Source: JBMCLJ01 sp048615375 (GTDB taxonomy: Bacteria > Patescibacteriota > Dojkabacteria > JAOAGR01). From it: a stretch of 16,297 nucleotides of DNA. The DNA is taken from the NCBI GenBank assembly GCA_048615375.1, contig JBMCLJ010000023.1:1-16297 (forward strand), in the 5' to 3' direction. The notes under the pieces are model-generated. The model was not told where the DNA came from and searched no databases. It worked only from the letters and a program-made list of their open reading frames with translations. Of the stretch, positions 1 to 7,885 are shown piece by piece. Made by a program: the position numbers and the translations under genes. Each line of letters opens with the position of its first letter. The stretch's first letter is position 1.

Positions 1-58
1 TTAGAGCGCAGTCCTGATAAGACTGAGGTACCTGGTTCGAGTCCAGGTGCGCTCACCA
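1..58 (+). tRNA. tRNA-Ile(GAU), 5' end cut off by window
   Basis: The anticodon stem-loop has loop CTGATAA (anticodon GAT, isoleucine) between CAGTC and GACTG. The T arm is CCTGG-TTCGAGT-CCAGG at 31-47. The 3' acceptor strand TGCGCTC is at 48-54, discriminator A at 55, and an encoded CCA at 56-58. The 5' acceptor strand and part of the D arm lie before the window. It is followed 28 bases later by tRNA-Ala, the usual order of the rRNA spacer pair. Confidence 0.93.
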
Positions 59-86
59 TGTGAATTGGGAATTGATAATTGATCAA

Positions 87-163
87 GGGCCTTTAGCTTA
101 GTTTGGTAGAGCGCCTCGTTTGCACCGAGGAGGTCAGGGGTTCGACTCCCCTAGGGTCCACCA
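87..163 (+). tRNA. tRNA-Ala(UGC)
   Basis: A complete cloverleaf is visible. The acceptor strands are GGGCCTT (87-93) and AGGGTCC (153-159), with two G-U pairs. The anticodon stem is CCTCG/CGAGG with loop TTTGCAC, giving anticodon TGC (alanine). The T arm is AGGGG-TTCGACT-CCCCT, the discriminator is A at 160, and CCA is encoded at 161-163. With the upstream tRNA-Ile(GAU) it forms the pair typical of the 16S-23S spacer, but no 23S rRNA follows. Confidence 0.95.
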
Positions 164-537
164 TGTCATTAATTTTTTAGCATTACAAGGACTTACTTGT
201 TGTAATTATTAGGACAACTTTAGGGTTATCATGGATATTTTATTCCCATTGTTTGATTTATTGATTAGACTATTAAAGGTTATATAAAGAGTTGGTCATT
301 TTGTTTAAATTACATTTCTAGTTCTATAATCGTGAAATGCAAATTCCCTCACTAATGGAGTAATGCAACTCAAAGAACCTTCCTGTAGATATTTCCTGCA
401 CATTGAAAAATTATAGCAGATACTGTTACAATGGATAATAATCTCATTTTTTGAGCGGAAAAAACTGTTTGCATGTCCCCCTGACATCATAAATGAATAG
501 TACTCTGGTATGTTATTTGCTTAGAACATAAACTATT
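164..537. other. Gene-poor stretch after the tRNA pair
   Basis: About 370 AT-rich bases without a credible gene. The start of 23S rRNA is not here. A T6 run lies just after tRNA-Ala (173-178) but has no obvious stem before it apart from the tRNA itself. A minus-strand ORF of 61 codons (305-490) has no recognisable motif and is probably chance. An imperfect inverted repeat (ACAAG...CTTGT) sits at about 186-203. Confidence 0.6.
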
Positions 538-1018
538 ATGGAAAACGAATACAATAGGCATAAAAAATACTTAACATTCTTAAGAAACACGTTCAACGTC
601 CTTCCCTTAAGCCTTAAAATAATAACAGTACTAGCGCTATTTGGGTTAGTCAGTATAGTCAGTATCCCTATAATTAAGTTCTTTTCTCCTAAAACGAGTG
701 ATGCGCTCGTTACAGAGTGCTTAGGGGTCAAGGTAAAAGATACTTGCTATGGTAAGCTCAATGAAGTCATCATTGTCTCTGGTACTTAGTGACGAACAAG
801 AAATAAGAAAAAAATCATGGAAGAAGATAAAGTAAAAGTCAAAACAATCCGAAGCAAGAATAGACTCTTTGGAATCATCAGGGACTCAAAACTCTTCATT
901 TTCCGAGGCACCAGGGGAGTTTTCACAAGATAAACTTTATACAATCTTTGAAAAAGAGTTCTATCCGATAGCATACTTTCCAGGTTTTGGAGTCTCACCT
1001 CCTGAAGATGGTAGCTGA
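538..1018 (+). pseudogene. Decayed small membrane-protein gene, frameshift plus stop
   Basis: The intact part (538-789) encodes 83 residues: a basic, hydrophilic start, one membrane helix at about residues 24-50, then a short tail with two cysteines (TECLG and DTCYG). It stops at TAG 787-789. Shifting by one base at that stop opens a frame from 788 that starts SDEQEIRKK, has a single TAA at 833-835, and then runs as normal-looking protein (SLESSGTQNSS, EKEFYPIAYFPGFG) to TGA 1016-1018. The simplest reading is one former gene of about 160 codons with a frameshift and a nonsense change. A functional 83-residue membrane protein is the alternative. I recognise no family. Confidence 0.45.
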
Positions 1019-1090
1019 AATCGAGAAGGTTGAAGCGGGACGGAAAGCGATAATTGAATCACTAAAGCCGATGCCTATCCGCTAACAGTG

Positions 1091-2944
1091 TTACTCTCCG
1101 CATTTAATCCTCGACCATGGAGTACGTTGAAATCTTCCTTTGCGGTCATTGTTGTGATTGCGTAGACATTCCTGGAATTGATCTCTTGCTCGATTTGGGA
1201 AGTCTGTGATCCTTGATTCCTCAAGTTCTAATTGTACGACGATAGTGGAAAGTTCAGGTATCGTGATCTCAAACGCTTTATCCTGAAAAGAAATGGTTTT
1301 TGTCTCTGGCTGGATGCTTTGAACGAGGTTTTGAAACTCTGATCTATCACCGGTATGGATTAAATTCAGGTCATCAAAGCTTATGCCATTAAGTGATGAA
1401 TTCAGGTCAATGTTCGGATTAGAATTACTGTCGAGAGGAGGAGGCTCTTTTGGAGAGAGTGTGTAATATTTTGCAGTAGATTTTGGAGTTTTATCAGTAT
1501 TAAGGGTTGTAGATAGAGTATGTGGTGTAGTGGAGAAGTTGGTAAGCATTAATGATATTTTTGAGGGATCATCACTTTTACGTGCTGCCCAAGCCGATAT
1601 TTTTTCAACATTACTCACCTGGGTTACCACCATTTGATCGTAAAAATACTTCGCGTACATCAGGAAGATGTAGTACGATGAATTAACGCTTAATCCTGTC
1701 CTGTTCCCATAGGCGTCTTCAGTTGATTTCAGTAAACCATAATCTTCAATGCCCATTGCGTGGTACGAAGTGGTGAAATCAACTCCATTGTACGCCAGTC
1801 GCCCAAGAACATCAGCGAACCATAACGCTGCGAAGTGATTATTATTTGATTTATTTCTGTTGTTACACGCGTTGATATTGAGTTCAGTAATGCCTAAAGT
1901 TGTATTTGGATGATTTTTGAGAATTTCTTTATCAATACGTTTAGGTATCAGGTCTGCCCACTTCCTTGAGTACCGGTTATTCCAGATATTCTGGTCAATA
2001 GGTTGTCCACTGGTTCCATCATAAAACTGGTACCGGCTGATATCTTCATAATTTGATGTATCACACTGCTGATACCAATGGTAAGTAATAGCATCAACTG
2101 GCGTGCCATTTGCCTGGGTTCCGGAAGGTAGATCTTTCAGGAAAGGTGAAAGCTCACTATTATTATAGGGAACAGAAGGATCCGTATGTGGTTCATGTAT
2201 CGCTGTAGAGACTCCTGCTCCAAGTACTTTAATAGTAGGGTCAACAGCAAGCATCTTTTGTTTATACTCAGTAAACCGGGAAACGTATTCCTGGGCTGAC
2301 ATGCCATTTTCTTCATCATAATTCAGCTCATTACCGATTTCCCAGTACTTGAATCCATAATCATGGGTCACATTGGTATATCTCACCATATCCGCCCACA
2401 TATCCGGGTTATAATCAGAAATATTAACCTGAATCATCACCTCTGAACCAATATCATTGGCGAAAGTACCAAGACTATCGATTTCATCAGTACCATAGTG
2501 GAACCAGTAAGTACTTGTATCCTGAGGGTATTGATCTGTAACAGTATACGGGTGATAGGGAAACTTCTGAGGAGTACCGTCAAATCCAACACTGTTCGCC
2601 CACAAACCTCCCGCGTAGCGAAGAATACCAGGTTTAATCTCCTCCAGAGCCACTTTTAATCCAGGTACTTCGTTAATAAATTTACCTGGGTTAACAGCAG
2701 GGTTATTCACCTCAGAATCATTCCAGTATTTCGTAAATTCCCAGTTAACGAGACCAAGCCCGAGATGAGAGGAGTCAAACGTTGAAACAGTTTCCTCAAG
2801 GGATATTACAGCTTCTGATGATGTAGCTTGTACAGGAGATTGTATTCCGTTAAAAAATATCAATCCAGAAAAGCCGACAATGCAGATTGATAATACGGTA
2901 AAAAGTTTAGTTTTATTTAGGAGTATTGACAATTTATGGCGCAT
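1091..2944 (-). CDS. Secreted glycoside hydrolase, clan-A (GH39/GH51/GH44-like)
   Basis: This 617-residue protein probably hydrolyses glycosidic bonds outside the membrane. Residues 14-40 are hydrophobic (FTVLSICIVGFSGLIFF) after a basic start and act as signal peptide or membrane anchor. A TIM-barrel-like catalytic region follows: LRYAGGLW near 109, the acid/base motif YWEIGNELN (Glu about 206), DAITYHWYQ near 284, and the nucleophile motif LGITELN (Glu about 354). Two glutamates after strands 4 and 7 are the clan GH-A hallmark. The C-terminal part (from about 440) resembles the beta-sandwich of arabinofuranosidase-type enzymes. Substrate cannot be read from sequence. I chose ATG 2944; an in-frame TTG at 2965 is possible. 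TAAAAT lies 7 bases before the ATG, so the mRNA may be leaderless. The last 40 residues are unusually rich in Arg, Asn and Gln and may be run-on sequence. Confidence 0.8.
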   Translation of the reverse strand: MRHKLSILLNKTKLFTVLSICIVGFSGLIFFNGIQSPVQATSSEAVISLEETVSTFDSSHLGLGLVNWEFTKYWNDSEVNNPAVNPGKFINEVPGLKVALEEIKPGILRYAGGLWANSVGFDGTPQKFPYHPYTVTDQYPQDTSTYWFHYGTDEIDSLGTFANDIGSEVMIQVNISDYNPDMWADMVRYTNVTHDYGFKYWEIGNELNYDEENGMSAQEYVSRFTEYKQKMLAVDPTIKVLGAGVSTAIHEPHTDPSVPYNNSELSPFLKDLPSGTQANGTPVDAITYHWYQQCDTSNYEDISRYQFYDGTSGQPIDQNIWNNRYSRKWADLIPKRIDKEILKNHPNTTLGITELNINACNNRNKSNNNHFAALWFADVLGRLAYNGVDFTTSYHAMGIEDYGLLKSTEDAYGNRTGLSVNSSYYIFLMYAKYFYDQMVVTQVSNVEKISAWAARKSDDPSKISLMLTNFSTTPHTLSTTLNTDKTPKSTAKYYTLSPKEPPPLDSNSNPNIDLNSSLNGISFDDLNLIHTGDRSEFQNLVQSIQPETKTISFQDKAFEITIPELSTIVVQLELEESRITDFPNRARDQFQECLRNHNNDRKGRFQRTPWSRIKCGE

Positions 2945-2965
2945 ATAATTTATTTTATCTGGCAA

Positions 2966-3283
2966 TCTTTCATGTATAGGCTAACATAGCTAACAACTGT
3001 ACATCAAATAAGTTCTGCATAAGGTATATTAATTGTGTAGCTCTACAGCCACTTAGCCAGTATTGTAAGAAGGGGTTACACCTAGACCGCACAAAGCATC
3101 TCGCTTAACTATTGAAGCATAACGAAATAATGCCGAATAGCAGCGCGATTTTTCCCAATAAAACATTAGTGTTGGCTTCCCCTTCATAGAAAATAAGATA
3201 TTCGATCAGGATGCTGCAAACAGTGAGTCAAGCTAAAGCGTGTAGAGTCCGGGTGAATTACGTTTATACATTCGATGTACAAT
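2966..3283. other. Intergenic region with no gene seen
   Basis: About 320 bases between the glycosidase start and the end of the broken Nudix gene. I see no tRNA, no terminator with a T-run and no credible ORF. Part of it (about 3193-3304, minus strand) holds a frame that could be the lost C-terminus of the Nudix gene. Confidence 0.5.
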
Positions 3284-3829
3284 TCAATAATCGGCGGCAG
3301 CGTTTGCTATCACCTGCTCAGGAATCCCGGTATCTTCGACAATTTCTGAGATTAGTACTCTACGAAGATCTTCACCTGAAACGATAATTCCTTCATCCTT
3401 GCTGAGTACTCCGCCAACTACTTCTATGTATCTGTGTTCTGTGCTGTCCAGTTTCTTATTTGTTACATCGGTTAGAATATACTTCCCATCCAAAGTCCTG
3501 AGAAGAGCACATACTGAAAGGGCCTTCGGGAAGGCTCTTTCTCCAATATTTTCTAGCTTAATAGCGAATTGATAAGCGCAATGCATGTTTTATTCCACAA
3601 TACTTACGAGTAACTCTAATTTCCCCTCATTCATTTTATACCCTTCATATTGATATATCTGCGCGTTCCACAGTTCACGACCTCTACGCGCACCTTCAGC
3701 AACCCTCTGTTCCCACACTTCATCAACAATGGATTCCAGGTCAGGGACTATCATCCTGCTGGAAGGGACTTCGGTGAAGTATATAGAACGTAAAGGGAGA
3801 TTTGATTTAAGAAGGATTTGTGATCTCAT
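3284..3829 (-). pseudogene. Nudix-family hydrolase gene with in-frame TAA
   Basis: Two minus-strand pieces lie in the same frame. Codons from ATG 3829 encode 79 residues ending LLVSIVE, then TAA at 3592-3590. One codon later an ATG (3586) opens 100 more residues. The second piece has a typical Nudix core: ALSVCALLRTLDGKYIL, then VVGGVLS, then a Nudix box fitting G-x5-E-x7-REUxEExGU with Ser for the Arg and Asp for the last Glu (SEIVEDTGI). A TAT or TAC changed to TAA would explain the stop. The protein also ends soon after the Nudix box (NAAADY), earlier than usual; a frame shifted by one base continues LPPIIELYIECINVIHP to about 3193. Nudix enzymes cleave nucleoside diphosphate-linked compounds; this copy is probably inactive. 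A separate, reinitiated short protein from 3586 is the alternative. Confidence 0.6.
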
Positions 3830-3890
3830 CTGGTACTACTATGAAGGGAGGGGTGCAGTGCATAAATATGTGATTTTACTTATTAAAATT

Positions 3891-3899
3891 TGCTATACT
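3891..3899 (+). promoter_or_regulatory. Extended -10 promoter of tRNA-Gly
   Basis: TGCTATACT is an extended -10 element (TG-N-TATACT), placed 12 bases before the mature 5' end of the tRNA, so transcription would start about 6 bases before it. No good -35 is seen, as expected for an extended -10. Confidence 0.6.
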
Positions 3900-3911
3900 A
3901 ATCCTGTATTG

Positions 3912-3985
3912 GCGGGATTAGTTGAGCGGTTCAACGTGACCTTCCCAAGGTTAAAAGACGGGTTCGACTCCCGTATCCCGCTCCA
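3912..3985 (+). tRNA. tRNA-Gly(CCC)
   Basis: The acceptor strands GCGGGAT (3912-3918) and ATCCCGC (3975-3981) pair fully. The anticodon stem is TGACC/GGTTA with loop TTCCCAA, giving anticodon CCC (glycine). The T arm is ACGGG-TTCGACT-CCCGT. The discriminator is T at 3982, as expected for glycine, and CCA is encoded at 3983-3985. It stands alone between the broken Nudix gene (divergent) and the DUF4143 ATPase gene. Confidence 0.95.
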
Positions 3986-4095
3986 CATTCGAAGGACTAG
4001 CCAGTACCCCGGTGGTGAAAATGAAACTCTGTTGGGTATTATGTATGATACAAATGGGTTTTACCCCGACTTTATGACAATGTTGGTACTAAATA

Positions 4096-4104
4096 TGGTA
4101 TACT
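4096..4104 (+). promoter_or_regulatory. Extended -10 promoter, near-leaderless start of the ATPase gene
   Basis: TGGTATACT matches TG-N-TATACT. The box ends 9 bases before ATG 4114, so the mRNA would begin at about 4111 with almost no leader. No Shine-Dalgarno sequence is present before this ATG. Confidence 0.6.
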
Positions 4105-4113
4105 TTGTTACAA

Positions 4114-5454
4114 ATGTTTCAAAGAAAAGCACTAGAAAAACTACACGAGTGGTCCGTACAAAAGAATCGTAAACCTCTAATCCTTAGAGGAGCAAGACAG
4201 GTGGGGAAGACAACGTTAGTGGACATGTTTAGTCGTGAATTTGACGAATATATTTATCTTAACCTTGATACATATCCTGATAAAAGAATATTTGATAGAG
4301 TCGAAACCCTTGATAATCTGGTTGAAAAAATCTTCCTTGAAAAAAACAAAAAGAAGCTGGAGGGAAAGATACTACTCTTTATCGATGAAATTCAAAATTC
4401 TTCGAGGGCTATTCACTTCTTACGATACTTCTACGAGGAAAAGCCTGAATTTTATGTCATTGCAGCCGGGTCACTACTCGAAACACTTATGGATATTTCC
4501 ACCAGCTTCCCCGTTGGAAGGGTGGAATATATGCAACTGAATCCTGTTTGTTTTGAGGAATTCCTGAAAGCAATAGGCGAGAGACAATTACATGATGCCA
4601 TGAATGACATACCAGCAAAAGACTATACTCACGAAGTCTTTCTGGATCATTTTCATAGATACACTATTCTTGGTGGTATGCCAGAAATAATTAAGCTTTA
4701 TAAAGATGGAGAAACTATAGCAAACCTGAGAAGCGTATACGATGGGCTTATGAATTCTTATCTTGATGATGTTGAAAAGTATGCGCGTAATCCTTCTCAA
4801 AGAGAGGTCATCCGGCATGCAATTACCTCAGTTCCTTTTGAATCAGGAAAAAGAATAAAATTTCACGGTTTCGGAAATTCCAACTACCGTTCAAGGGAAA
4901 TGGGTGAAGCTCTAACACTATTAGAAAAAGCATTTCTGATTAGACTTCAATACCCTTCTTCAACTGTAGATATGCCTGTGCTACTCAATAGGAAAAAATC
5001 ACCTAAGCTTCATTTCCTCGATACCGGTCTCATAAATTACTATTCTGGATTACAAACCTCTTTACTTACGATGAACGACCTCCACGCCGCATACAATGGG
5101 ATTCTAGCGGAACACATAGCCGCTCAGGAGCTTAAAGCGAATACCATTGAATCGACGTTCTGGGTGAGAGAAAACAAGCAGGCAAATGCGGAAGTTGATT
5201 TTATCATCCCTTCCAATAGTGGACTTATTATCCCTGTAGAGGTTAAAAAGGGTCGTTCAGGTACACTTCGTTCCTTGCACGAGTTCATTGATAGAGCACC
5301 TCACTCATATGCCATACGTTTATACTCAGGTAGGCTTAAACTGGAACAATCAGTAACACGTAATGGTAAATACTTTACTCTACTTAATATGCCATATTAT
5401 TTAGCAGGCAAAATTCAGATCTATATTGAGTGGCTACTCACTCAACAAACCTAA
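4114..5454 (+). CDS. AAA_14 / DUF4143 ATP-binding protein
   Basis: A 446-residue P-loop ATPase of the common AAA_14 plus DUF4143 type. Walker A is GARQVGKTT (residues 26-34) and Walker B is ILLFIDEIQ (86-94). The sensor-like stretch YVIAAGSLLE follows near 116. The C-terminal DUF4143 half ends with AEVDFII...IIPVEVKKG (about 362-382), a pattern like the D...ExK core of restriction-endonuclease-like folds. These proteins are frequent in archaea and small-genome bacteria and their role is not settled; links to DNA handling or defence are only suggested. I prefer ATG 4114 (MFQRKALEKL is the usual start) to the TTG at 4105. The gene stands alone beside tRNA-Gly, and its end converges on the terminator of the next gene. 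Confidence 0.9.
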   Translation: MFQRKALEKLHEWSVQKNRKPLILRGARQVGKTTLVDMFSREFDEYIYLNLDTYPDKRIFDRVETLDNLVEKIFLEKNKKKLEGKILLFIDEIQNSSRAIHFLRYFYEEKPEFYVIAAGSLLETLMDISTSFPVGRVEYMQLNPVCFEEFLKAIGERQLHDAMNDIPAKDYTHEVFLDHFHRYTILGGMPEIIKLYKDGETIANLRSVYDGLMNSYLDDVEKYARNPSQREVIRHAITSVPFESGKRIKFHGFGNSNYRSREMGEALTLLEKAFLIRLQYPSSTVDMPVLLNRKKSPKLHFLDTGLINYYSGLQTSLLTMNDLHAAYNGILAEHIAAQELKANTIESTFWVRENKQANAEVDFIIPSNSGLIIPVEVKKGRSGTLRSLHEFIDRAPHSYAIRLYSGRLKLEQSVTRNGKYFTLLNMPYYLAGKIQIYIEWLLTQQT

Positions 5455-5464
5455 ACTTCTCTCG

Positions 5465-5490
5465 AAAAAAAACCTCCCGTTCCCGGGTGG
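5465..5490 (-). terminator. Rho-independent terminator of the small membrane protein gene
   Basis: Read on the minus strand, CCACCCG (5490-5484) pairs with CGGGAGG (5479-5473) apart from one T-T mismatch, around a 4-base loop, followed directly by T8 (5472-5465). It lies 24 bases after the end of the minus-strand gene. On the plus strand no T-run follows the hairpin, so it should act mainly on the minus strand. Confidence 0.85.
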
Positions 5491-5513
5491 TGTAAATTAG
5501 TGCTAATTAATAT

Positions 5514-5837
5514 TTATCCCTGTGCTGGTGGATTACCACCTTTGTTTCTAATAGCGAAGAGATAAATGAGGAGTGGAATAAGTCCAAACATAAAAGTTAA
5601 AATCGCCCATAACGCTCCGTTTTCGATACCTCTTTTTTGAGCATCTTTATATATCCATACACAAAGCCATATCCATAATCCGAGGAAAATAAGTCCAAAT
5701 AGCGCACTACAAATAAGGACAAATATACTTGCTCCTGCATCTGCATTGCTCTGAGCATACGCTGGTGACATAAGAGCCATTCCAAGTACTGGAACAAGAA
5801 CGGCGAATATTTTTGTTTTGTTGTTAAGTAATTTCAT
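5514..5837 (-). CDS. Small membrane protein with signal peptide
   Basis: A 107-residue protein. Residues 1-28 are a signal peptide (basic start, hydrophobic core, likely cleavage after AYA). Two membrane helices follow: ASIFVLICSALFGLIFLGLW (about 36-55, running on into WIWLCVWIY) and ALWAILTFMFGLIPLLIYLF (about 75-94). Between them is KDAQKRGIENGALW, a motif seen in many short uncharacterised membrane proteins of the form WIYKDA-x-RG-x-ALW. The function of this group is not known to me. Some such proteins have no signal peptide; here it is clear. TATAAA lies 9 bases upstream of the ATG region (5852-5847), and a strong terminator follows the gene, so it is probably a single-gene unit. Confidence 0.8.
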   Translation of the reverse strand: MKLLNNKTKIFAVLVPVLGMALMSPAYAQSNADAGASIFVLICSALFGLIFLGLWIWLCVWIYKDAQKRGIENGALWAILTFMFGLIPLLIYLFAIRNKGGNPPAQG

Positions 5838-6008
5838 GGTATTTTATTTATACACTGTATTTTAGTACTTTTTACTGTATATGTAAATTGCCCTTATATT
5901 ATATTTATATTACTGAAAGCCAATAATACTATAATAAATATATTGTAGTTGGTTATCCATTTATCTTATTCACAATTTCACAATTCCAGGGTGATACACA
6001 GTACTGCA
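5838..6008. other. Very AT-rich intergenic region
   Basis: About 170 bases dominated by A and T (for example around 5890-5945), between two minus-strand genes. It probably holds the promoter of the small membrane protein (TATAAA at 5852-5847, minus strand). I see no gene and no clear terminator for the VKOR gene. Confidence 0.5.
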
Positions 6009-6617
6009 TCAGTACCCGAACAACCCCGAATCATTACTACTGAACTCGATTACAACTAAAGCTGTCATGACACCAAACCACAAGAGTATAGCGGGAACAT
6101 AGTAGCCTTTTGCGATAAACTTTTGTACACGTTGAGTATGTGACTCTCGCAATTTGAACATATTGTCATGTAAACCAATCAGCAGGAAACTAAAGAAGAT
6201 TAAAGTAGCTGAGATACATGAGAGTATGCAATACGGGCAAAGTACCCCCGTGCCATAAACGCTGTAGTACATGAGCCAGTAGGAAAATATAAATGCGCCA
6301 CAAGCTCCGATAGTCACTGATAAAAATACAAATCCAGGAAACTTCACCCGGAAAAGTCCCAGTCCGCCGATCGTAAGCGTAACCGCATAACCAATAAGCC
6401 CAATAAAGGTGTTAGGGAATCCCAATACTTCTGCCGCCTCAGTTTCCATGATAGAGCTACAGCTCACGGCGGCGTTGATATCACAGGTTAATGGTGCATC
6501 TGGTTGCTCCAAAAGATGCACGAGTTCTATAGAAAGAGCAAGTGAAGACCACAGCCCGAGAAGGGAAAATATAATGATAATTGCGTAAAATACTGTTTGG
6601 AATGAAACTTTTGCCAT
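6009..6617 (-). CDS. Vitamin K epoxide reductase (VKOR) family membrane protein
   Basis: A 202-residue integral membrane protein. In bacteria VKOR homologues reoxidise a periplasmic DsbA-like thiol oxidase and pass electrons to quinone, driving disulfide bond formation. The family cysteines are all present: the loop pair Cys45 (LTCDINAAV) and Cys53 (SCSSI), and the redox motif CPYC at 127-130. Helices are seen at about 8-31, 70-90, 95-120, 130-148 and 173-193, and LGFPNTFIGLIGY matches the conserved segment after the first helix pair. No fused thioredoxin domain is present and no partner oxidase is in the window, so it would act with a protein encoded elsewhere. It starts 53 bases from the divergent pyrD gene. 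A quinone-linked function fits its quinone-dependent neighbour. Confidence 0.92.
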   Translation of the reverse strand: MAKVSFQTVFYAIIIIFSLLGLWSSLALSIELVHLLEQPDAPLTCDINAAVSCSSIMETEAAEVLGFPNTFIGLIGYAVTLTIGGLGLFRVKFPGFVFLSVTIGACGAFIFSYWLMYYSVYGTGVLCPYCILSCISATLIFFSFLLIGLHDNMFKLRESHTQRVQKFIAKGYYVPAILLWFGVMTALVVIEFSSNDSGLFGY

Positions 6618-6623
6618 AGAATA

Positions 6624-6629
6624 TATACT
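6624..6629 (+). promoter_or_regulatory. -10 box for pyrD in the divergent VKOR/pyrD gap
   Basis: TATACT in the 53-base gap would start transcription near 6636, leaving a leader of about 35 bases with an AAAGGT Shine-Dalgarno sequence at 6659-6664, 6 bases before ATG 6671. The same AT-rich tract (TATATATT on the minus strand) probably also serves the VKOR gene. No convincing -35 is visible. Confidence 0.4.
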
Positions 6630-6670
6630 GTTAGCTTATTTTACCAGATTCCATTTGTAAAGGTAGATTT

Positions 6671-7885
6671 ATGTATAGATTCATTCCCGTTGAATACGTA
6701 TCTGTACAGATACCGGCCAGCATGTGGAGTTCAAGTGAAAGTTGGTATACAATGGCTCCGAATATCATGCTTATAGCAACACGTAATTTAGTAATTCACA
6801 CTCTCTACACACATATCCTCAAAAAAATCTTCTTTATGCAGGATCCGGAAGATGTCCATGACAGAATGACACAAACCGGGGTCAGGCTTGGATCCCACAG
6901 TATTACCCGGAAGGTTACTTCATTGCTCTTTAACTACCAGCATCCAATGCTGGAGCAGGAGGTGAAAGGGATTCACTTTCCAAATCCGATCGGACTGGCT
7001 GCTGGATTTGATAAAAATGCTCTTTTAATTGATGTTCTGCCTTCTGTTGGCTTCGGGTTTGCTGAAGTTGGATCCGTTACTGGCGAACCATGTGCTGGCA
7101 ATCCTAAGCCACGGCTTTCACGCTTAATTAAATCAAGAAGTCTTAATGTATATTATGGTTTAAAAAACGACGGCTGTGAAGCTATAGCATCAAGGCTGAA
7201 GGATAAGCGGTTCCCGATACCACTCGGGATCAGCGTTGCAAAGACTAATTGTGAAGCGACCTGTGCTACTCTGGCAGGAATTGAAGACTATGTAAAAGCG
7301 TACAAAGCTTTTGATACGATCGGCAGTTATATGACTATTAATATTAGTTGTCCTAACGCGTTTGGTGGCCAGCCATTCACTGATCGTGAGCGACTCGATA
7401 TGTTGCTGAAAGAAATAGCGAAGCTCCCAAAACCAAAACCTGTTTTTTTGAAACTATCTCCCGATCTGGATCAGAAGGCAATCGATAGTATTATTCAGGT
7501 AGCGCGGAAGTACACGGTTGATGGTTTTATCATTGCCAATTTGACGAAGAAAAAACAGAATAATCCATTAATATCTGACGAAAATGTGCCGGAAGATGGT
7601 GGCTTAAGCGGCAAAGTAGTGGAGCAGCAAGCTAATGAGCTTATAGAGTATGTGTACCGCAAGACACAAGGAGAATTTGTCATTATTGGGTGTGGTGGTG
7701 TATTCTCTGCGGAAGACGCATATACCAAGATTAAACTTGGGGCTTCATTAATCCAGATGATCTCCGGGATGATTTTCGAAGGTCCTCAGGTTATCAGCGA
7801 AATAAACCGTGGCCTGGTAAAGTTGCTCCAGGAAGATGGGTATGCTTCGATAGGTGAGGCGGTAGGGAGTGGCGCGCAGATTTAA
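6671..7885 (+). CDS. pyrD: Dihydroorotate dehydrogenase, quinone-type (class 2)
   Basis: A 404-residue enzyme oxidising dihydroorotate to orotate in pyrimidine synthesis. The class 2 layout is clear: an N-terminal amphipathic membrane-binding part (VIHTLYTHILKKIFFMQDPEDVHDRM), then the FMN barrel with NPIGLAAGFDKN (105-116), EVGSVTGEP, GNPKPRLSRL and NYGLKN-like YYGLKNDG. The active-site loop reads NISCPN with Cys227; class 2 enzymes such as E. coli PyrD have Ser there (NISSPN), while class 1 enzymes use Cys. The C-terminal phosphate-binding motifs GCGGVFSAEDAYTKIKLGAS and IQMISGMIFEGP are intact. ATG 6671 is supported by AAAGGT 6 bases upstream, though the first 35 residues look like an extension and ATG 6752 or 6767 are alternatives. 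No other pyr gene is nearby. It converges on the amidase gene. Confidence 0.93.
   Translation: MYRFIPVEYVSVQIPASMWSSSESWYTMAPNIMLIATRNLVIHTLYTHILKKIFFMQDPEDVHDRMTQTGVRLGSHSITRKVTSLLFNYQHPMLEQEVKGIHFPNPIGLAAGFDKNALLIDVLPSVGFGFAEVGSVTGEPCAGNPKPRLSRLIKSRSLNVYYGLKNDGCEAIASRLKDKRFPIPLGISVAKTNCEATCATLAGIEDYVKAYKAFDTIGSYMTINISCPNAFGGQPFTDRERLDMLLKEIAKLPKPKPVFLKLSPDLDQKAIDSIIQVARKYTVDGFIIANLTKKKQNNPLISDENVPEDGGLSGKVVEQQANELIEYVYRKTQGEFVIIGCGGVFSAEDAYTKIKLGASLIQMISGMIFEGPQVISEINRGLVKLLQEDGYASIGEAVGSGAQI

Noticed and set aside
305..490. A 61-codon minus-strand ORF after the tRNA pair
   Set aside because: No motif, no ribosome site or promoter; within chance length.
1008..1085. A 25-codon ORF starting MVAEIEKVEAGRK, faintly like the C-terminus of type I restriction S subunits
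   Set aside because: Too short to support any assignment; could be a remnant but the likeness is only to a coiled-coil pattern.
3517..3540. A near-perfect 10-bp stem with 4-base loop
   Set aside because: It lies inside the Nudix reading frame and is not followed by a clean T-run, so it is probably coding coincidence rather than a terminator.
3729..4172. A 147-codon plus-strand ORF
   Set aside because: It runs straight through tRNA-Gly and lies opposite the Nudix gene; composition is not protein-like.
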